Source of the DNA: Nocardioides sp.
Lineage (GTDB): Bacteria > Actinomycetota > Actinomycetes > Propionibacteriales > Nocardioidaceae
Reading direction: 5' to 3'
DNA: 64,000 nucleotides
NCBI GenBank assembly: GCA_002729525.1
Contig: PBYI01000051.1
Coordinates: 1-64,000, forward strand
Part shown: positions 8,325-18,272 of the stretch, piece after piece
Layout: each line of letters opens with the position of its first letter
How positions within the stretch are numbered: position 1 is the stretch's first letter
Notes under the pieces: model-generated
Databases searched by the model: none
Told to the model about the DNA's origin: nothing
What the model saw: the letters and a program-made list of their open reading frames with translations, nothing else
Translations under genes and position numbers: made by a program

Positions 8325-9473
8325 TCAGCCCAGCGAGATGGAGTCGTCCAGGAACTGGTTGGTCGCCATCTCCTCCGGCGTGAACGCGGCGGTGTCGACG
8401 CCGGCGTACTCACCGACGATGTCCATCAGACCCTGGACGCGGGCCTCGTCGAAGGAGCCCATGACGCCGTCGGAGCCGTCCGCGACGATCCCGATCTCCA
8501 GGCCCTGGTCGTGGGCGTACTCCGCGGCCTCGGCGGTGTAGACCCAGCCGGTGTCGTACTCCTCGACGAGCTCGACGATCAGCTCGTTGGTCTCGGACGG
8601 GTCCTCGGCGTAGTCGACCTGCGCCTGCTGCATGACCGGGACCAGCGCGGAGAGGCAGTCGGCCTGGCCCTCGACGTCGTCCGAGCGCACGGAGAGCGCC
8701 TGGAAGTACTCCTCGTAGCCGTTGTCGGCGACCAGGTCGCCCCTCACCGGCTTGCCCCACTCGGGGATCTCGAACTCGTACATGAACGGCTCGGCGGTGA
8801 TGAAGCCGACCTCGGCGTACTCGCCGCCGCCGGAGACGAACGTCGCCGGCTTCGCGGCGTCGCTGCGGTCGATCTGCGACTCGTCGAGGACGCCCTCGCC
8901 GATCAGGTAGTCGATCCAGGTCTCGGGCAGCGAGCCGACGTAGATGGTGGTGTCGACGTCCTGGAGGTCGGCCATCGTCTCCACGTCCGGGAAGGTCTCG
9001 GGGTCCCAGTAGATGGCGTAGGGGCTCTTGTCCATGGTCGACAGCACGGCCGTGACCGGGGTGTCGGCCTGCGCGACGAGCTGGTCGCCGACCCGGCCGT
9101 AGCCGAGCAGGATGTCGCTGTCCTGGTAGAGCAGCGACTGCGCCGACTGGTAGCCGACGGTGCTGCCGCCGATACGGATCTCGACGCTCACTCCGGTGTC
9201 CTCGCCGCCGGACACCAGGTTGCCGGTGACCTTCTTGGCGTCGGTGTCGATGACGTAGTCGTCGCCGACGAGCTCGTAGATGCCGCCGTGCTCGGCCTCC
9301 GGCTCCCAGTCGGCCTGGATGACGACGTTGGCGGGGCACACGTCGGCGAGGGCACCCTCGCCGGACGCCTCCACGGCGGGCTCGTCGTCGCCACCGCAGG
9401 CGGTGAGGACGGTGGCGCAGACGAGCAGGGCGGTCCCGGCGAGCAGCGGGCGCCTCGGGCTGTGCTTCTTCAT
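8325..9473 (-). CDS. ABC transporter substrate-binding lipoprotein, NitT/TauT (NMT1-like) family
   Basis: 382 residues with a basic N-terminus, hydrophobic stretch and lipobox L-T-A-C (Cys26), so a membrane-anchored extracellular binding protein. The mature part fits the two-lobed NMT1/SsuA/THI5 class that binds nitrate, sulfonates, pyrimidine precursors and similar small compounds. GAAAGGAAA precedes the ATG. It follows the permease gene on the same strand after 156 bases and precedes the enzyme operon, implying that it delivers the substrate those enzymes process. Confidence 0.85.
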   Translation of the reverse strand: MKKHSPRRPLLAGTALLVCATVLTACGGDDEPAVEASGEGALADVCPANVVIQADWEPEAEHGGIYELVGDDYVIDTDAKKVTGNLVSGGEDTGVSVEIRIGGSTVGYQSAQSLLYQDSDILLGYGRVGDQLVAQADTPVTAVLSTMDKSPYAIYWDPETFPDVETMADLQDVDTTIYVGSLPETWIDYLIGEGVLDESQIDRSDAAKPATFVSGGGEYAEVGFITAEPFMYEFEIPEWGKPVRGDLVADNGYEEYFQALSVRSDDVEGQADCLSALVPVMQQAQVDYAEDPSETNELIVELVEEYDTGWVYTAEAAEYAHDQGLEIGIVADGSDGVMGSFDEARVQGLMDIVGEYAGVDTAAFTPEEMATNQFLDDSISLG

Positions 9474-9629
9474 GGGGTTTCCTTTCGCGGCGGCGAGCGG
9501 ACGATCGTGCGGGCGGACGGAGGTGGAGCGGGTACGGCGGGGTGAGGACGGCGCAGCGCTGCCACGTCCTCGGGGCGGTGCGTCCCGAGAGGGATCGGTG
9601 GGCCCGGAGTCCGGGCGTCGGGCGGGGCC

Positions 9630-10505
9630 CTAGCTGGCTCCCCAGGCGGTCGACCAGCGACCGACGACCTGCCGGCCGAGGGCGCCGAAGAACCAGAAGA
9701 CGACCAGGCCGAGCAGGCAGGCGACGAGCACCGTGGCCAGCAACTCGGCCGACTGCAGCCGCGAGCTGTAGCGCTGGATCAGCAGGCCCAGCCCGATGGC
9801 GCCGCGGCCGAAGAACAGGTCGCCGACCGTGGCGCCGACGACCGAGAGACCTGCGGCGATCTGGAGGCCGACGAAGATGTCGGGCAGCGCGGCCGGCAGC
9901 TGCAGCTTGACCAGACGGGTCCAGGTCGAGGCGTGGCTGAGGGTGAACAGGTCGTGCAGCCCGCGGTCGGCGCCGAGCAGGCCCTGGAGCGGGTTGATGA
10001 TGAGCGGGAAGAGGCTGATGATCACGCACACCAGCACCCGGGCGAACATCTCGTAGCCGAACCAGAAGCCGATGAGCGGCACGATCGCGAGGATCGGCAC
10101 GCACTGGAGGAACACGGCGTACGGGTAGAGCGACCGCTCGACCCACTTGGCCCGCGCCATCGCCACGGCGAGCACCAGGCCGATCGCCACCGAGATGGCC
10201 AGCCCGATGAGCGCGGTCTGGGTGGTGACCCAGAGGGCGTCGAGGATGTCGGCGCGGATCTCGGGGTCGGCGAACGCGTCGGTCCACAGCTCGTGCGGCG
10301 GCGGCAGGAGGAAGGCCTCCCGCTCGTCGAGGACGACGAGGCTGACGACGTACCACGCGACGACGACGACGGCGAGCACGAGCAGGGGCGGCACGAGGAC
10401 CGCGGCCAGGTGGCGCAGGCGGCTCGGGCGCGCGGCGGACGGCGGGGCGTCGGCGCCGGGGTCGGGCAGCACGGGGGCGGCCGGGGTCGGCTCGAGCGCG
10501 GTCAC
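9630..10505 (-). CDS. ABC transporter permease, NitT/TauT family
   Basis: 291 residues. A proline-rich cytosolic head of about 30 residues is followed by about six membrane segments, the first at about 34-59, and by the loop L-Q-L-P-A-A-L-P-D-I-F-V-G-L in the position of the EAA coupling loop of PF00528 permeases. The GTG start overlaps the ATPase stop (GTGA), so the two are co-translated. One permease chain suggests a homodimer with two copies of the ATPase. Confidence 0.88.
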   Translation of the reverse strand: MTALEPTPAAPVLPDPGADAPPSAARPSRLRHLAAVLVPPLLVLAVVVVAWYVVSLVVLDEREAFLLPPPHELWTDAFADPEIRADILDALWVTTQTALIGLAISVAIGLVLAVAMARAKWVERSLYPYAVFLQCVPILAIVPLIGFWFGYEMFARVLVCVIISLFPLIINPLQGLLGADRGLHDLFTLSHASTWTRLVKLQLPAALPDIFVGLQIAAGLSVVGATVGDLFFGRGAIGLGLLIQRYSSRLQSAELLATVLVACLLGLVVFWFFGALGRQVVGRWSTAWGAS

Positions 10506-11269
10506 GACGCGGCCTCCAGCGCCTTCGCGACCCGGCCGGCGAGCTCGGCGAAGGCGGGCGTGTAGCGCAGGTCGAGCGAGCGCGGGAAGGCGAAGGGCAC
10601 CTCGATCTCCTCCACGATCCGTCCAGGCCGCGCCGACATCACCAAGACCCGGGTGGACAGGAAGACCGCCTCCTCGACGGAGTGGGTCACGAACAGCCCG
10701 GCGAACCGGTGCTCGAGGAAGAGGTCCATCAGCACCAGGTTGAGCCGGCCGCGGGTGATCTCGTCGAGGGCGCCGAACGGCTCGTCGAAGAGGAAGACCT
10801 CGGGGCGCAGCACCAGCGACCGGGCCAGGCTGGCGCGCATCTTCATGCCGCCGGAGAGCTGGCGCGGGAGGTGGTCGGCGAAGTCGGTGAGGCCGACGGT
10901 GGCCAGCGCGGCGTCGACGGCCTCGGTGGTGGCGGCGCGGCTGGTGCCGGCGAGCTCGGCGAGGAGCGCGACGTTGCGGCGCACGGAGCGCCACGGCATG
11001 AGGGTGGCGTCCTGGAAGACGTAGCCGACGCTGTCGGTGCGGAAGTCGATCTCGCCGGACGACGGCTGGTCGAGGCGCGAGCTGAGTCGCAGCAGCGTCG
11101 ACTTGCCGCAGCCGGACGGGCCGATGAGCGACACCATCTCCCCGCGACGCACCGTGAGGTCGCAGGGCGCGAGCGCCTCGGTGCCCCCGAAGCGGCGGCC
11201 GACCCCGCGGAAGTCGAGCAGGTACGGCGCCTTGGTCTCGTCGACGGTCGTAGCGGTCGTAGCGGGCAC
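10502..11269 (-). CDS. ABC transporter ATP-binding protein, NitT/TauT family
   Basis: 255 residues from the chosen GTG. Walker A G-P-S-G-C-G-K-S-T is at 50-58, the signature L-S-G-G-M-K-M-R, Walker B V-F-L-F-D-E-P and the switch histidine in F-V-T-H-S-V-E-E follow. The start at 11269 sits eight bases after AGGAGG; a GTG at 11278 overlaps that ribosome-binding site and is less likely. First gene of the importer-enzyme array. Confidence 0.9.
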   Translation of the reverse strand: MPATTATTVDETKAPYLLDFRGVGRRFGGTEALAPCDLTVRRGEMVSLIGPSGCGKSTLLRLSSRLDQPSSGEIDFRTDSVGYVFQDATLMPWRSVRRNVALLAELAGTSRAATTEAVDAALATVGLTDFADHLPRQLSGGMKMRASLARSLVLRPEVFLFDEPFGALDEITRGRLNLVLMDLFLEHRFAGLFVTHSVEEAVFLSTRVLVMSARPGRIVEEIEVPFAFPRSLDLRYTPAFAELAGRVAKALEAAS

Positions 11270-11355
11270 AGCGGGCACCTCCTCGGGGTGTGGTGGGGCC
11301 CGGGGTGGACCCTCCTCCAGGAGGCTAGGGCGGGATTTCCGCAGATCAGCGGGCG

Positions 11356-11371
11356 GTAACGGTCCTTTAAC
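11356..11371. promoter_or_regulatory. GlnR-box-like element upstream of the importer
   Basis: GTAAC, six bases, TTAAC: this matches the gTnAC-n6-GaAAC layout of actinobacterial GlnR sites in spacing (and the AC-n9-AC core exactly), with two changes in the second half. A second, looser GTAAC-n8-GAAAC pair is on the minus strand at 11386-11402. The element lies about 90 bases upstream of the ATPase start, in the 212-base gap that must hold the promoter. Nitrogen control would fit the cargo type, but this is a sequence resemblance only. Confidence 0.35.
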
Positions 11372-11481
11372 CGCCGCGCGCCAGGTTTCTCGGCGCTGTT
11401 ACGCCGCGTGAGACAGAGGGACACAGGGGCCCTCCGGCGGGACAGCGGGGACAGGATCGTCCGTCGCGCCGGACCGACCGG

Positions 11482-13374
11482 TCAGCCCCGTTCGGCGCCC
11501 CCGCGCGGCAGCGTCTGCGGCACCGTGCCGTCGTACGGCGCCAGCAGGTCGGCCAGCGCCAGCAGCGCCGCGGAGTCGAGGTCGCGGCGCGAGGGGCGCT
11601 CGGCCCCGCCGGCCAGGTCGTACGGCGACTCGGCCAGCTCGAGGTCGACGGTGACGATCAGGTTGGCCAGCCGGGCGCGGACGACGACGCGGTCGCCCTC
11701 GGCGCCGACGACCGCGGGCCGCGCGAGCCAGGCGCCGTCGGCGAGACCCGGCACGTCGGCGGCGTACGCCGGCCGGTCGGCGGCGAGCAGCGCCGCCGCC
11801 TCGTGGTGCGGTACCCGGCCCTGAGGCGGGTCGGTGCCGGCGACGTACGGGCGGACGGCGGTGACCTGCGCGTCGACGGTCATCTGCCAGCGGCGCTCAC
11901 GGTGGGTCCAGCGGCAGTCGGCCGAGCGGGGCAGGTCGGCCCAGTCGCCCCAGCCGACCGCCCGCAGGGTCTCCGGGGACAGCGCGCAGAGGGCCACCTC
12001 GGCGGCGGGGACGTCCTCGGCGCGGTAGGCGTACGTCTCGGCCTCGGTCGCCGCGGACTCGCTCGGCCCGGTCTCGTAGGCGACGTCGAGCGGCGGCAGG
12101 ACGGCGTCCGGCACCGCCTCGTCCGGCCCGGGCACCCGGTAGCCGCGGAGCACGCCGTCGCCGGGCACCACCAGCACGCCGTCGCCCAGGTGGACCGTCG
12201 GCACCGCGCCCGGACCGCCGTCGATCGTGCCGAGCACCGCGGCGTCGGCGAGGTCGCGCGGGTCGGTGCGCACGACCAGCACCGGGGCGGCCGCCTGCTC
12301 CGGCGCGGGTCCGGGCTGCGGGGCGAGCCCGACCAGGCCCGCGTCGTCCGACCCGAGCACGGTCAGCGGGGCGTCGGCCGGGAGCTCCCAGAGCGGGTCG
12401 CCGGTGGTCGCGTCGGCGGCGTACGTCAGCGGCGCCTGGCCGGTCCGGCGGACCACCACGACGTCGTCGTACGTCGTCAGCGCGGTGAGCCGGTCCTCGC
12501 CGACGGGCTCGTCGACCTGCGGGCCGAGCGGGTCGTCGAGCGTGCCGGCGGCCAGGTCGACCGGCCAGGCGGCGCGGTGGCCCTGCACCTGGGCGTCGAC
12601 CACGAGCGGGTCGGTCGAGACGACGGCCTCGATGACGACCCCGGCCGTGGCGCCCCGCACGTCGGGCTCGGCGATCGTCTCGCCGGTGTCGACGTCGAGC
12701 ACCCGCATCCCGTCGGTCACCGGGCTGCCGGTGGCGACGACCGCGACGGTCGACGACAGCGCGGCACTGGCCTCGCCCAGGTCGAGGTCGGGGAGGTCCG
12801 CGCCGTCGTCGAGGGCGAAGCGGCGCTGACCCTCGGCGTCGTGCAGCCAGGTCACCGACGTGGAACCGACGGCGAGCTGCTGCGACACCACGTCGAGCTC
12901 GGGCACCCGGCGGGTCCAGCGCACGGTGCCGTCGTCGCCGTCGACCAGGGCCAGGGCGCCGCAGGGGCGTCGGCTCGAGGCGGTGACCACGACGGCGAGG
13001 TCGCCACCGGGGCCGCGGGCGGCGAGGTCGCACGGCGTACCGGCGGAGGCGCGCCAGCGGGTCTCGCCGCTGGCGTCGGCGACGGCCCACAGGTCGTCGC
13101 CGTCGGCCAGGACGGTCGTGTCCGGCGCTGAGAGCTCCGGCAGCACGACGGGGCGGGTGGTCGCGCTGGCCCCGACCTCCCAGACCGCGCCGAGGGACGG
13201 GGCGTCGACGGGCGTCGGCGGTGCGGCGACGGGCGGCACCGCGACGTCGGGCGACGGCTCGTCGGGCGACCGGACCAGCACCACGGCGGCGACCGCCACG
13301 ACCAGGAGCAGGGCGACGAGACCCGCCAGCACGGGCAGGGCGGCGACGGCGGGGCGCCGGGGAGCATCGGCCAC
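11482..13374 (-). CDS. Membrane-anchored PQQ/beta-propeller-like protein, unidentified
   Basis: About 630 residues. One N-terminal transmembrane helix (about residues 10-32) and a Pro-rich linker precede an extracytoplasmic part with repeated G-x-x-W/L-W blades such as D-D-L-W-A-V-A-D-A-S-G-E-T-R-W and D-G-D-D-G-T-V-R-W, typical of PQQ-like beta-propellers. The last 200 residues (W-R/K-rich, A-L-L-A-L-A-D-L-L) look like a separate alpha/beta domain. GGGGAGG abuts an ATG at 13383; the GTG nine bases further is better spaced and is used here. Function unknown; it lies downstream of glmS on the same strand, 75 bases apart. Confidence 0.75.
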   Translation of the reverse strand: MADAPRRPAVAALPVLAGLVALLLVVAVAAVVLVRSPDEPSPDVAVPPVAAPPTPVDAPSLGAVWEVGASATTRPVVLPELSAPDTTVLADGDDLWAVADASGETRWRASAGTPCDLAARGPGGDLAVVVTASSRRPCGALALVDGDDGTVRWTRRVPELDVVSQQLAVGSTSVTWLHDAEGQRRFALDDGADLPDLDLGEASAALSSTVAVVATGSPVTDGMRVLDVDTGETIAEPDVRGATAGVVIEAVVSTDPLVVDAQVQGHRAAWPVDLAAGTLDDPLGPQVDEPVGEDRLTALTTYDDVVVVRRTGQAPLTYAADATTGDPLWELPADAPLTVLGSDDAGLVGLAPQPGPAPEQAAAPVLVVRTDPRDLADAAVLGTIDGGPGAVPTVHLGDGVLVVPGDGVLRGYRVPGPDEAVPDAVLPPLDVAYETGPSESAATEAETYAYRAEDVPAAEVALCALSPETLRAVGWGDWADLPRSADCRWTHRERRWQMTVDAQVTAVRPYVAGTDPPQGRVPHHEAAALLAADRPAYAADVPGLADGAWLARPAVVGAEGDRVVVRARLANLIVTVDLELAESPYDLAGGAERPSRRDLDSAALLALADLLAPYDGTVPQTLPRGGAERG

Positions 13375-13448
13375 GAGCGGCATCCTCCCCGGCCGTGACC
13401 GGCGCCACGCCCGCGGGCCCCGCCGGTCTGCGCCACCTGCTGCCGGCG

Positions 13449-15287
<1,839 letters not shown>

Positions 15288-15375
15288 GGGGTGACCTCCG
15301 GGGTCGGTTGCTGGTCGGGGTGTCTGCTGGGGTGGGTGGCTCGGTGGGTGCTGGGGTGCGTGCTGGGGTGGCCGC

Positions 15376-15639
15376 TCAGCCGTAGACGATCCGGCGCAGC
15401 TGGCGCTCGCTGAGCTCGGGCGCGGCGACCACCCGACCGCGCAGCTCCTCGGCGAGGCGTCGGAAGATCTCGTCGTTGCGGGCGCCGTACGTCTTCAGCT
15501 CGGCGTGGCGCCGGCGTACGTAGTCGTCGACCGGCTCGGCGAGGAACGCCACGACGTCCTCCACCACGCGGGTGGCCTCGGACGCCGTCAGCCCGGTGCT
15601 CTGCACCAGGTGCCGGACGAGCGCGCTGTCGGGTGCCAC
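15376..15639 (-). CDS. Small conserved-looking hypothetical protein (87 aa)
   Basis: From the GTG at 15639 the frame encodes 87 residues, mostly helical and charged (V-V-E-D-V-V-A-F-L, Y-V-R-R-R-H-A-E-L-K, E-I-F-R-R-L-A-E-E-L-R-G-R). Codon position bias is coding-like and the frame is not a shadow of another gene. It sits 88 bases upstream of glmS on the same strand and may be co-transcribed. No good Shine-Dalgarno is visible, so the start is uncertain. I do not recognise the family; the R-N-D-E-I-F-R-R-L motif resembles small actinobacterial proteins with DNA-binding or regulatory roles, but this is weak. Confidence 0.65.
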   Translation of the reverse strand: MAPDSALVRHLVQSTGLTASEATRVVEDVVAFLAEPVDDYVRRRHAELKTYGARNDEIFRRLAEELRGRVVAAPELSERQLRRIVYG

Positions 15640-15677
15640 GACGTCGACTCTGGCGACCCGAAGGGATGATCGGCAAC

Positions 15678-15701
15678 TTCCTGCCCGATTTCGGGCAGGA
15701 A
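15678..15701. promoter_or_regulatory. Perfect 11-bp inverted repeat (operator-like)
   Basis: TTCCTGCCCGA and its exact complement TCGGGCAGGAA are separated by two bases. It is 38 bases upstream of the small gene that starts at 15639 and has no U-tract, so an operator fits better than a terminator. Related half-sites recur at 51734-51755. Confidence 0.55.
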
Positions 15702-15859
15702 CGGCTGGAAGCGCCTGGTCCCTCTGGTCGCCGGACCACGCTCCGCCGGAAGGCCGCGGAGCGGCCGCACCTCCACCCACTGGGGTGGGGGACGAGGCCT
15801 CACCCGGGCCCCGACACGCCATGCCGGGTGGGGCGTCGCAGCGGCGTTTCGCCCGGATC

Positions 15860-15889
15860 TAGCCAATCCGGTGGGGGGTCGGCTACATT
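15860..15889 (+). promoter_or_regulatory. Promoter of the 43-aa gene
   Basis: TAGCCA (15860-15865) and TACATT (15884-15889) are separated by 18 bases and resemble the -35/-10 hexamers of the housekeeping sigma factor. A transcript would begin about 25 bases before the ATG at 15920. Confidence 0.45.
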
Positions 15890-15909
15890 GGTGAACAGAA
15901 GGTGAACAG
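15890..15909 (+). repeat. Direct repeat GGTGAACAG x2 in the leader
   Basis: Two identical 9-base units (15890-15898 and 15901-15909) separated by AA lie between the predicted -10 box and the Shine-Dalgarno AGGAGG of the next gene. They could be a repressor site or part of the initial transcribed region. Confidence 0.55.
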
Positions 15910-15919
15910 GAGGTGTCCC

Positions 15920-16051
15920 ATGACCAACTCGCAGATGTCGTACGACCTGCACATGCACTGGGTCCCGGTGGTGGACGAGCACGGCCACACGCGCATGGAG
16001 GCGCGTTGGGAGCTGCTCGAGCCGCACGCCGCGCCCGCCCAGGCAGCCTGA
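15920..16051 (+). CDS. Small protein of 43 residues, unidentified
   Basis: ATG preceded at five to seven bases by a strong AGGAGG. The product begins M-T-N-S-Q-M-S-Y-D-L-H-M-H-W-V-P-V-V-D-E-H-G and is rich in His, Met and Trp, with no signal peptide or membrane segment. It has its own promoter-like hexamers and a terminator-like hairpin downstream, so it is a complete single-gene unit. Function unknown; the composition might suit metal binding, but this is speculation. Confidence 0.7.
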   Translation: MTNSQMSYDLHMHWVPVVDEHGHTRMEARWELLEPHAAPAQAA

Positions 16052-16113
16052 CACCGCCGAGCCGCTCCGCACTCCACCAGTAGCGCCGAGCGCCCCCACG
16101 CTCGACGGACACC

Positions 16114-16153
16114 AGAGCCGATCGCGGTCCCACCCGGGACCTCGGTCGGCTCT
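16114..16153 (+). terminator. Terminator hairpin after the 43-aa gene
   Basis: Arms 16114-16131 (AGAGCCGATCGCGGTCCC) and 16136-16153 pair at 16 of 18 positions around a four-base loop, flanked by ACAC and GTGT that extend the stem. It lies 62 bases past the stop at 16051. No long U-tract, as usual in actinobacteria. Confidence 0.6.
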
Positions 16154-16293
16154 CGTGTGTTGCGGGCCGATGAAGTTTTTCCGCGAACCCACCCGCGACC
16201 GTCGAAATCCTCAGATCATGGTGGGACGGCCGATGGGGGAGGGAGTGCCACCGGACGCCGTTCCGGTGTCCCCCCACCCCGTCTCGGAGCCCC

Positions 16294-18252
16294 ATGAGCA
16301 CCACGGCACCTGGTCCCGCACCCGGGTCAGCGCTGGCGAGCGACGACCACGCGGCGTCTAGGCGCGGCCTCGCGCGCCTGCTCGCGCTCGGTCTGGCGGC
16401 TGCTGCGGTGGGCAGCACCGTCCCCGAGGCGGACGCCGCGCCCCTCACCGTCACCCAGCGGCGGCGCCGTCGCCGCAAGAAGCGCAAGTGGCACCGTTGC
16501 AAGCGGCACCGCAACCACACCTGCTGGCGCGCGCGCACCTGCCGCCACCGCAAGCACAAGAAGCGCCGGCCGAAGCCGCCGGTGTCCGAGCCGGACCCGA
16601 CGCCGGACCCCGACCCGACGCCGGACCCCGACCCGACGCCCGATCCGGACCCGACACCCGACCCTGATCCCACGCCGGACCCGGACCCCACGCCGGACCC
16701 TGAGCCGGACCCCGAGCCCGAGCCGGATCCCGAGCCGGATCCCGACCCCGAGCCCGAGCCCGACCCGGACCCCGAGCACGAGCCCGTCGCCTGGCTGGAC
16801 GAGGACCTCACCGGCACGGCGCTGCCCACGACCACGTCGCGGCACCTGCTCAACCGGCTGACCTACGGCTACACCGCCGACCTGCACGCCGAGATGGTCG
16901 CGGCCGGCACCGGCCGCGCCTGGCTGGAGACCCAGCTCGACCCGGCGTCGATCGACGACGCCGCCGGCGACGCGCTGCACGCCTGGTGGCCGACGCTGTC
17001 GAAGTCCCACGGCGAGCTGTGGGACGGCGAGCGCACCGGCGACGCCCCGGCCTGGATCGCGATGGCCGACTACCAGCGCTGGTGCCTGCTGCGCCGGATC
17101 ACCTCGCGCCGCCAGGTCCTCGAGGTGATGACCGAGGTCATGGAGCACCACCTCCACGTGCCGGTCTACGACGACGGCGTCTTCGCCTACCGCACGGCGT
17201 ACGGCGAGATGGTGCGCGAGAAGGCGCTCGGACGCTTCGACGAGCTCCTCGTCGCCGCCACGACCCATCCCGCGATGGGCATCAGCCTCGACAACGCCAC
17301 GTCGACCAAGCGGGCGCCGAACGAGAACCTCGGCCGCGAGCTGCTGGAGCTGCACACGGTGGGCGCCGGGCAGTACACCGAGGACGACGTGAAGGCCTCG
17401 GCGCGCATCCTCACCGGCTACCGGGTCGCGGCGTGGAGCACCTTCGACGCCTACTACGACCCTGCCTCGCACTGGACCGGCCCGGTGACGGTCATGGGCT
17501 TCAGCCACGACAACGCCGACGCCGACGGACGCGCCGTCGCGGAGGCGTACCTGACCTACCTCGCGCACCACCCGGCGACCGCCGAGCGGGTCGTCCGCAA
17601 GATCGCGACCCGTCTGGTCTCCGACACCCCGTCGGACGCCCTCGTCGCGCACCTGACCGACGTCTACCTGACCTCGGGCACCGACCTGTCGGCCGTGCTG
17701 CGCGCGGTCGTCGAGCACGAGGAGTTCGGGGCGTCGGCCGGCCTCAAGGCCCGCACGCCCACCGACGACGTGGTGGCGACGTACCGCGCCCTCGACGTCG
17801 ACGTGCTCGCGCCCGTCGACTCCGACTCCGCCGCCAACTCGATCGTCTGGCAGACCCAGGACATCGGCATCGGCCCGTTCGCCTGGCCCCGGCCCGACGG
17901 CCAGCCCGACCAGGCCACGGCGTGGACGAGCGCGTCGCGGATGCTCGCCTCCTTCTCCGTGCACCACGGCATGGCCGGCGCCTGGTGGCCGGCCGAGGAG
18001 GCGACGTACCACCCGCGCGCCTGGTGGATGCCGGTCGCGAGCGGCGAGACCATGCGCTTCGACGACTACGTCGACCACCTCTCCCGCACCGCGCTCGGCG
18101 TGCCGGCGTCGACCGGGCTGGTGACCGCCTGCTGCCTGGTCGCCGAGATCAGCGAGAGCACCCAGGTCGGTCCCAGCCACGGGGTCGCGCGCTGGCAGTT
18201 CCCGATCGTGATGGCGACCGTGCTCGACTCCCCCGACCACCTCAGCCGCTGA
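16294..18252 (+). CDS. DUF1800-family protein, TAT-exported, with basic and Asp-Pro repeat linker
   Basis: 652 residues. Twin-arginine signal S-R-R-G-L-A-R at 22-28 followed by an Ala/Leu stretch. Residues 55-96 are extremely basic (Arg/Lys/His with Cys at 69, 77 and 83); residues 100-170 are P-D-P-T / P-D-P-E repeats; the DUF1800 domain fills 180-652 (H-L-L-N-R-L-T-Y-G, N-E-N-L-G-R-E-L-L-E-L-H-T-V-G, Y-T-E-x-D-V). DUF1800 proteins are nearly always encoded beside a DUF1501 protein, as here, 20 bases downstream. Their biochemical role is unsettled. The linker of opposite charges is unusual and probably holds the domain near the wall or polyanions. Confidence 0.88.
   Translation: MSTTAPGPAPGSALASDDHAASRRGLARLLALGLAAAAVGSTVPEADAAPLTVTQRRRRRRKKRKWHRCKRHRNHTCWRARTCRHRKHKKRRPKPPVSEPDPTPDPDPTPDPDPTPDPDPTPDPDPTPDPDPTPDPEPDPEPEPDPEPDPDPEPEPDPDPEHEPVAWLDEDLTGTALPTTTSRHLLNRLTYGYTADLHAEMVAAGTGRAWLETQLDPASIDDAAGDALHAWWPTLSKSHGELWDGERTGDAPAWIAMADYQRWCLLRRITSRRQVLEVMTEVMEHHLHVPVYDDGVFAYRTAYGEMVREKALGRFDELLVAATTHPAMGISLDNATSTKRAPNENLGRELLELHTVGAGQYTEDDVKASARILTGYRVAAWSTFDAYYDPASHWTGPVTVMGFSHDNADADGRAVAEAYLTYLAHHPATAERVVRKIATRLVSDTPSDALVAHLTDVYLTSGTDLSAVLRAVVEHEEFGASAGLKARTPTDDVVATYRALDVDVLAPVDSDSAANSIVWQTQDIGIGPFAWPRPDGQPDQATAWTSASRMLASFSVHHGMAGAWWPAEEATYHPRAWWMPVASGETMRFDDYVDHLSRTALGVPASTGLVTACCLVAEISESTQVGPSHGVARWQFPIVMATVLDSPDHLSR
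16591..16803 (+). repeat. Coding repeat for (P-D-P-T/E)n linker
   Basis: About 70 codons of Pro-Asp-Pro-Thr turning into Pro-Glu-Pro-Asp units, with silent differences between copies, inside the DUF1800 gene. It is a protein linker, not a DNA array. Confidence 0.85.
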
Positions 18253-18272
18253 CGCCGCTCGAGAGGACCGTC

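Noticed and set aside
8207..8413. N-terminal extension of the ArcS-like protein
   Set aside because: The extension is Ser/Thr/Arg-rich shadow sequence and the ATG at 8206 has an excellent ribosome-binding site.
15288..15375. glmS ribozyme or riboswitch
   Set aside because: The 88-base region holds only TGCTGGGGTG-type simple repeats and lacks the conserved ribozyme core.
16591..16803. Tandem repeats resembling a CRISPR or VNTR array
   Set aside because: Units are codon-periodic and encode Pro-Asp-Pro-Thr in frame with a clear protein.
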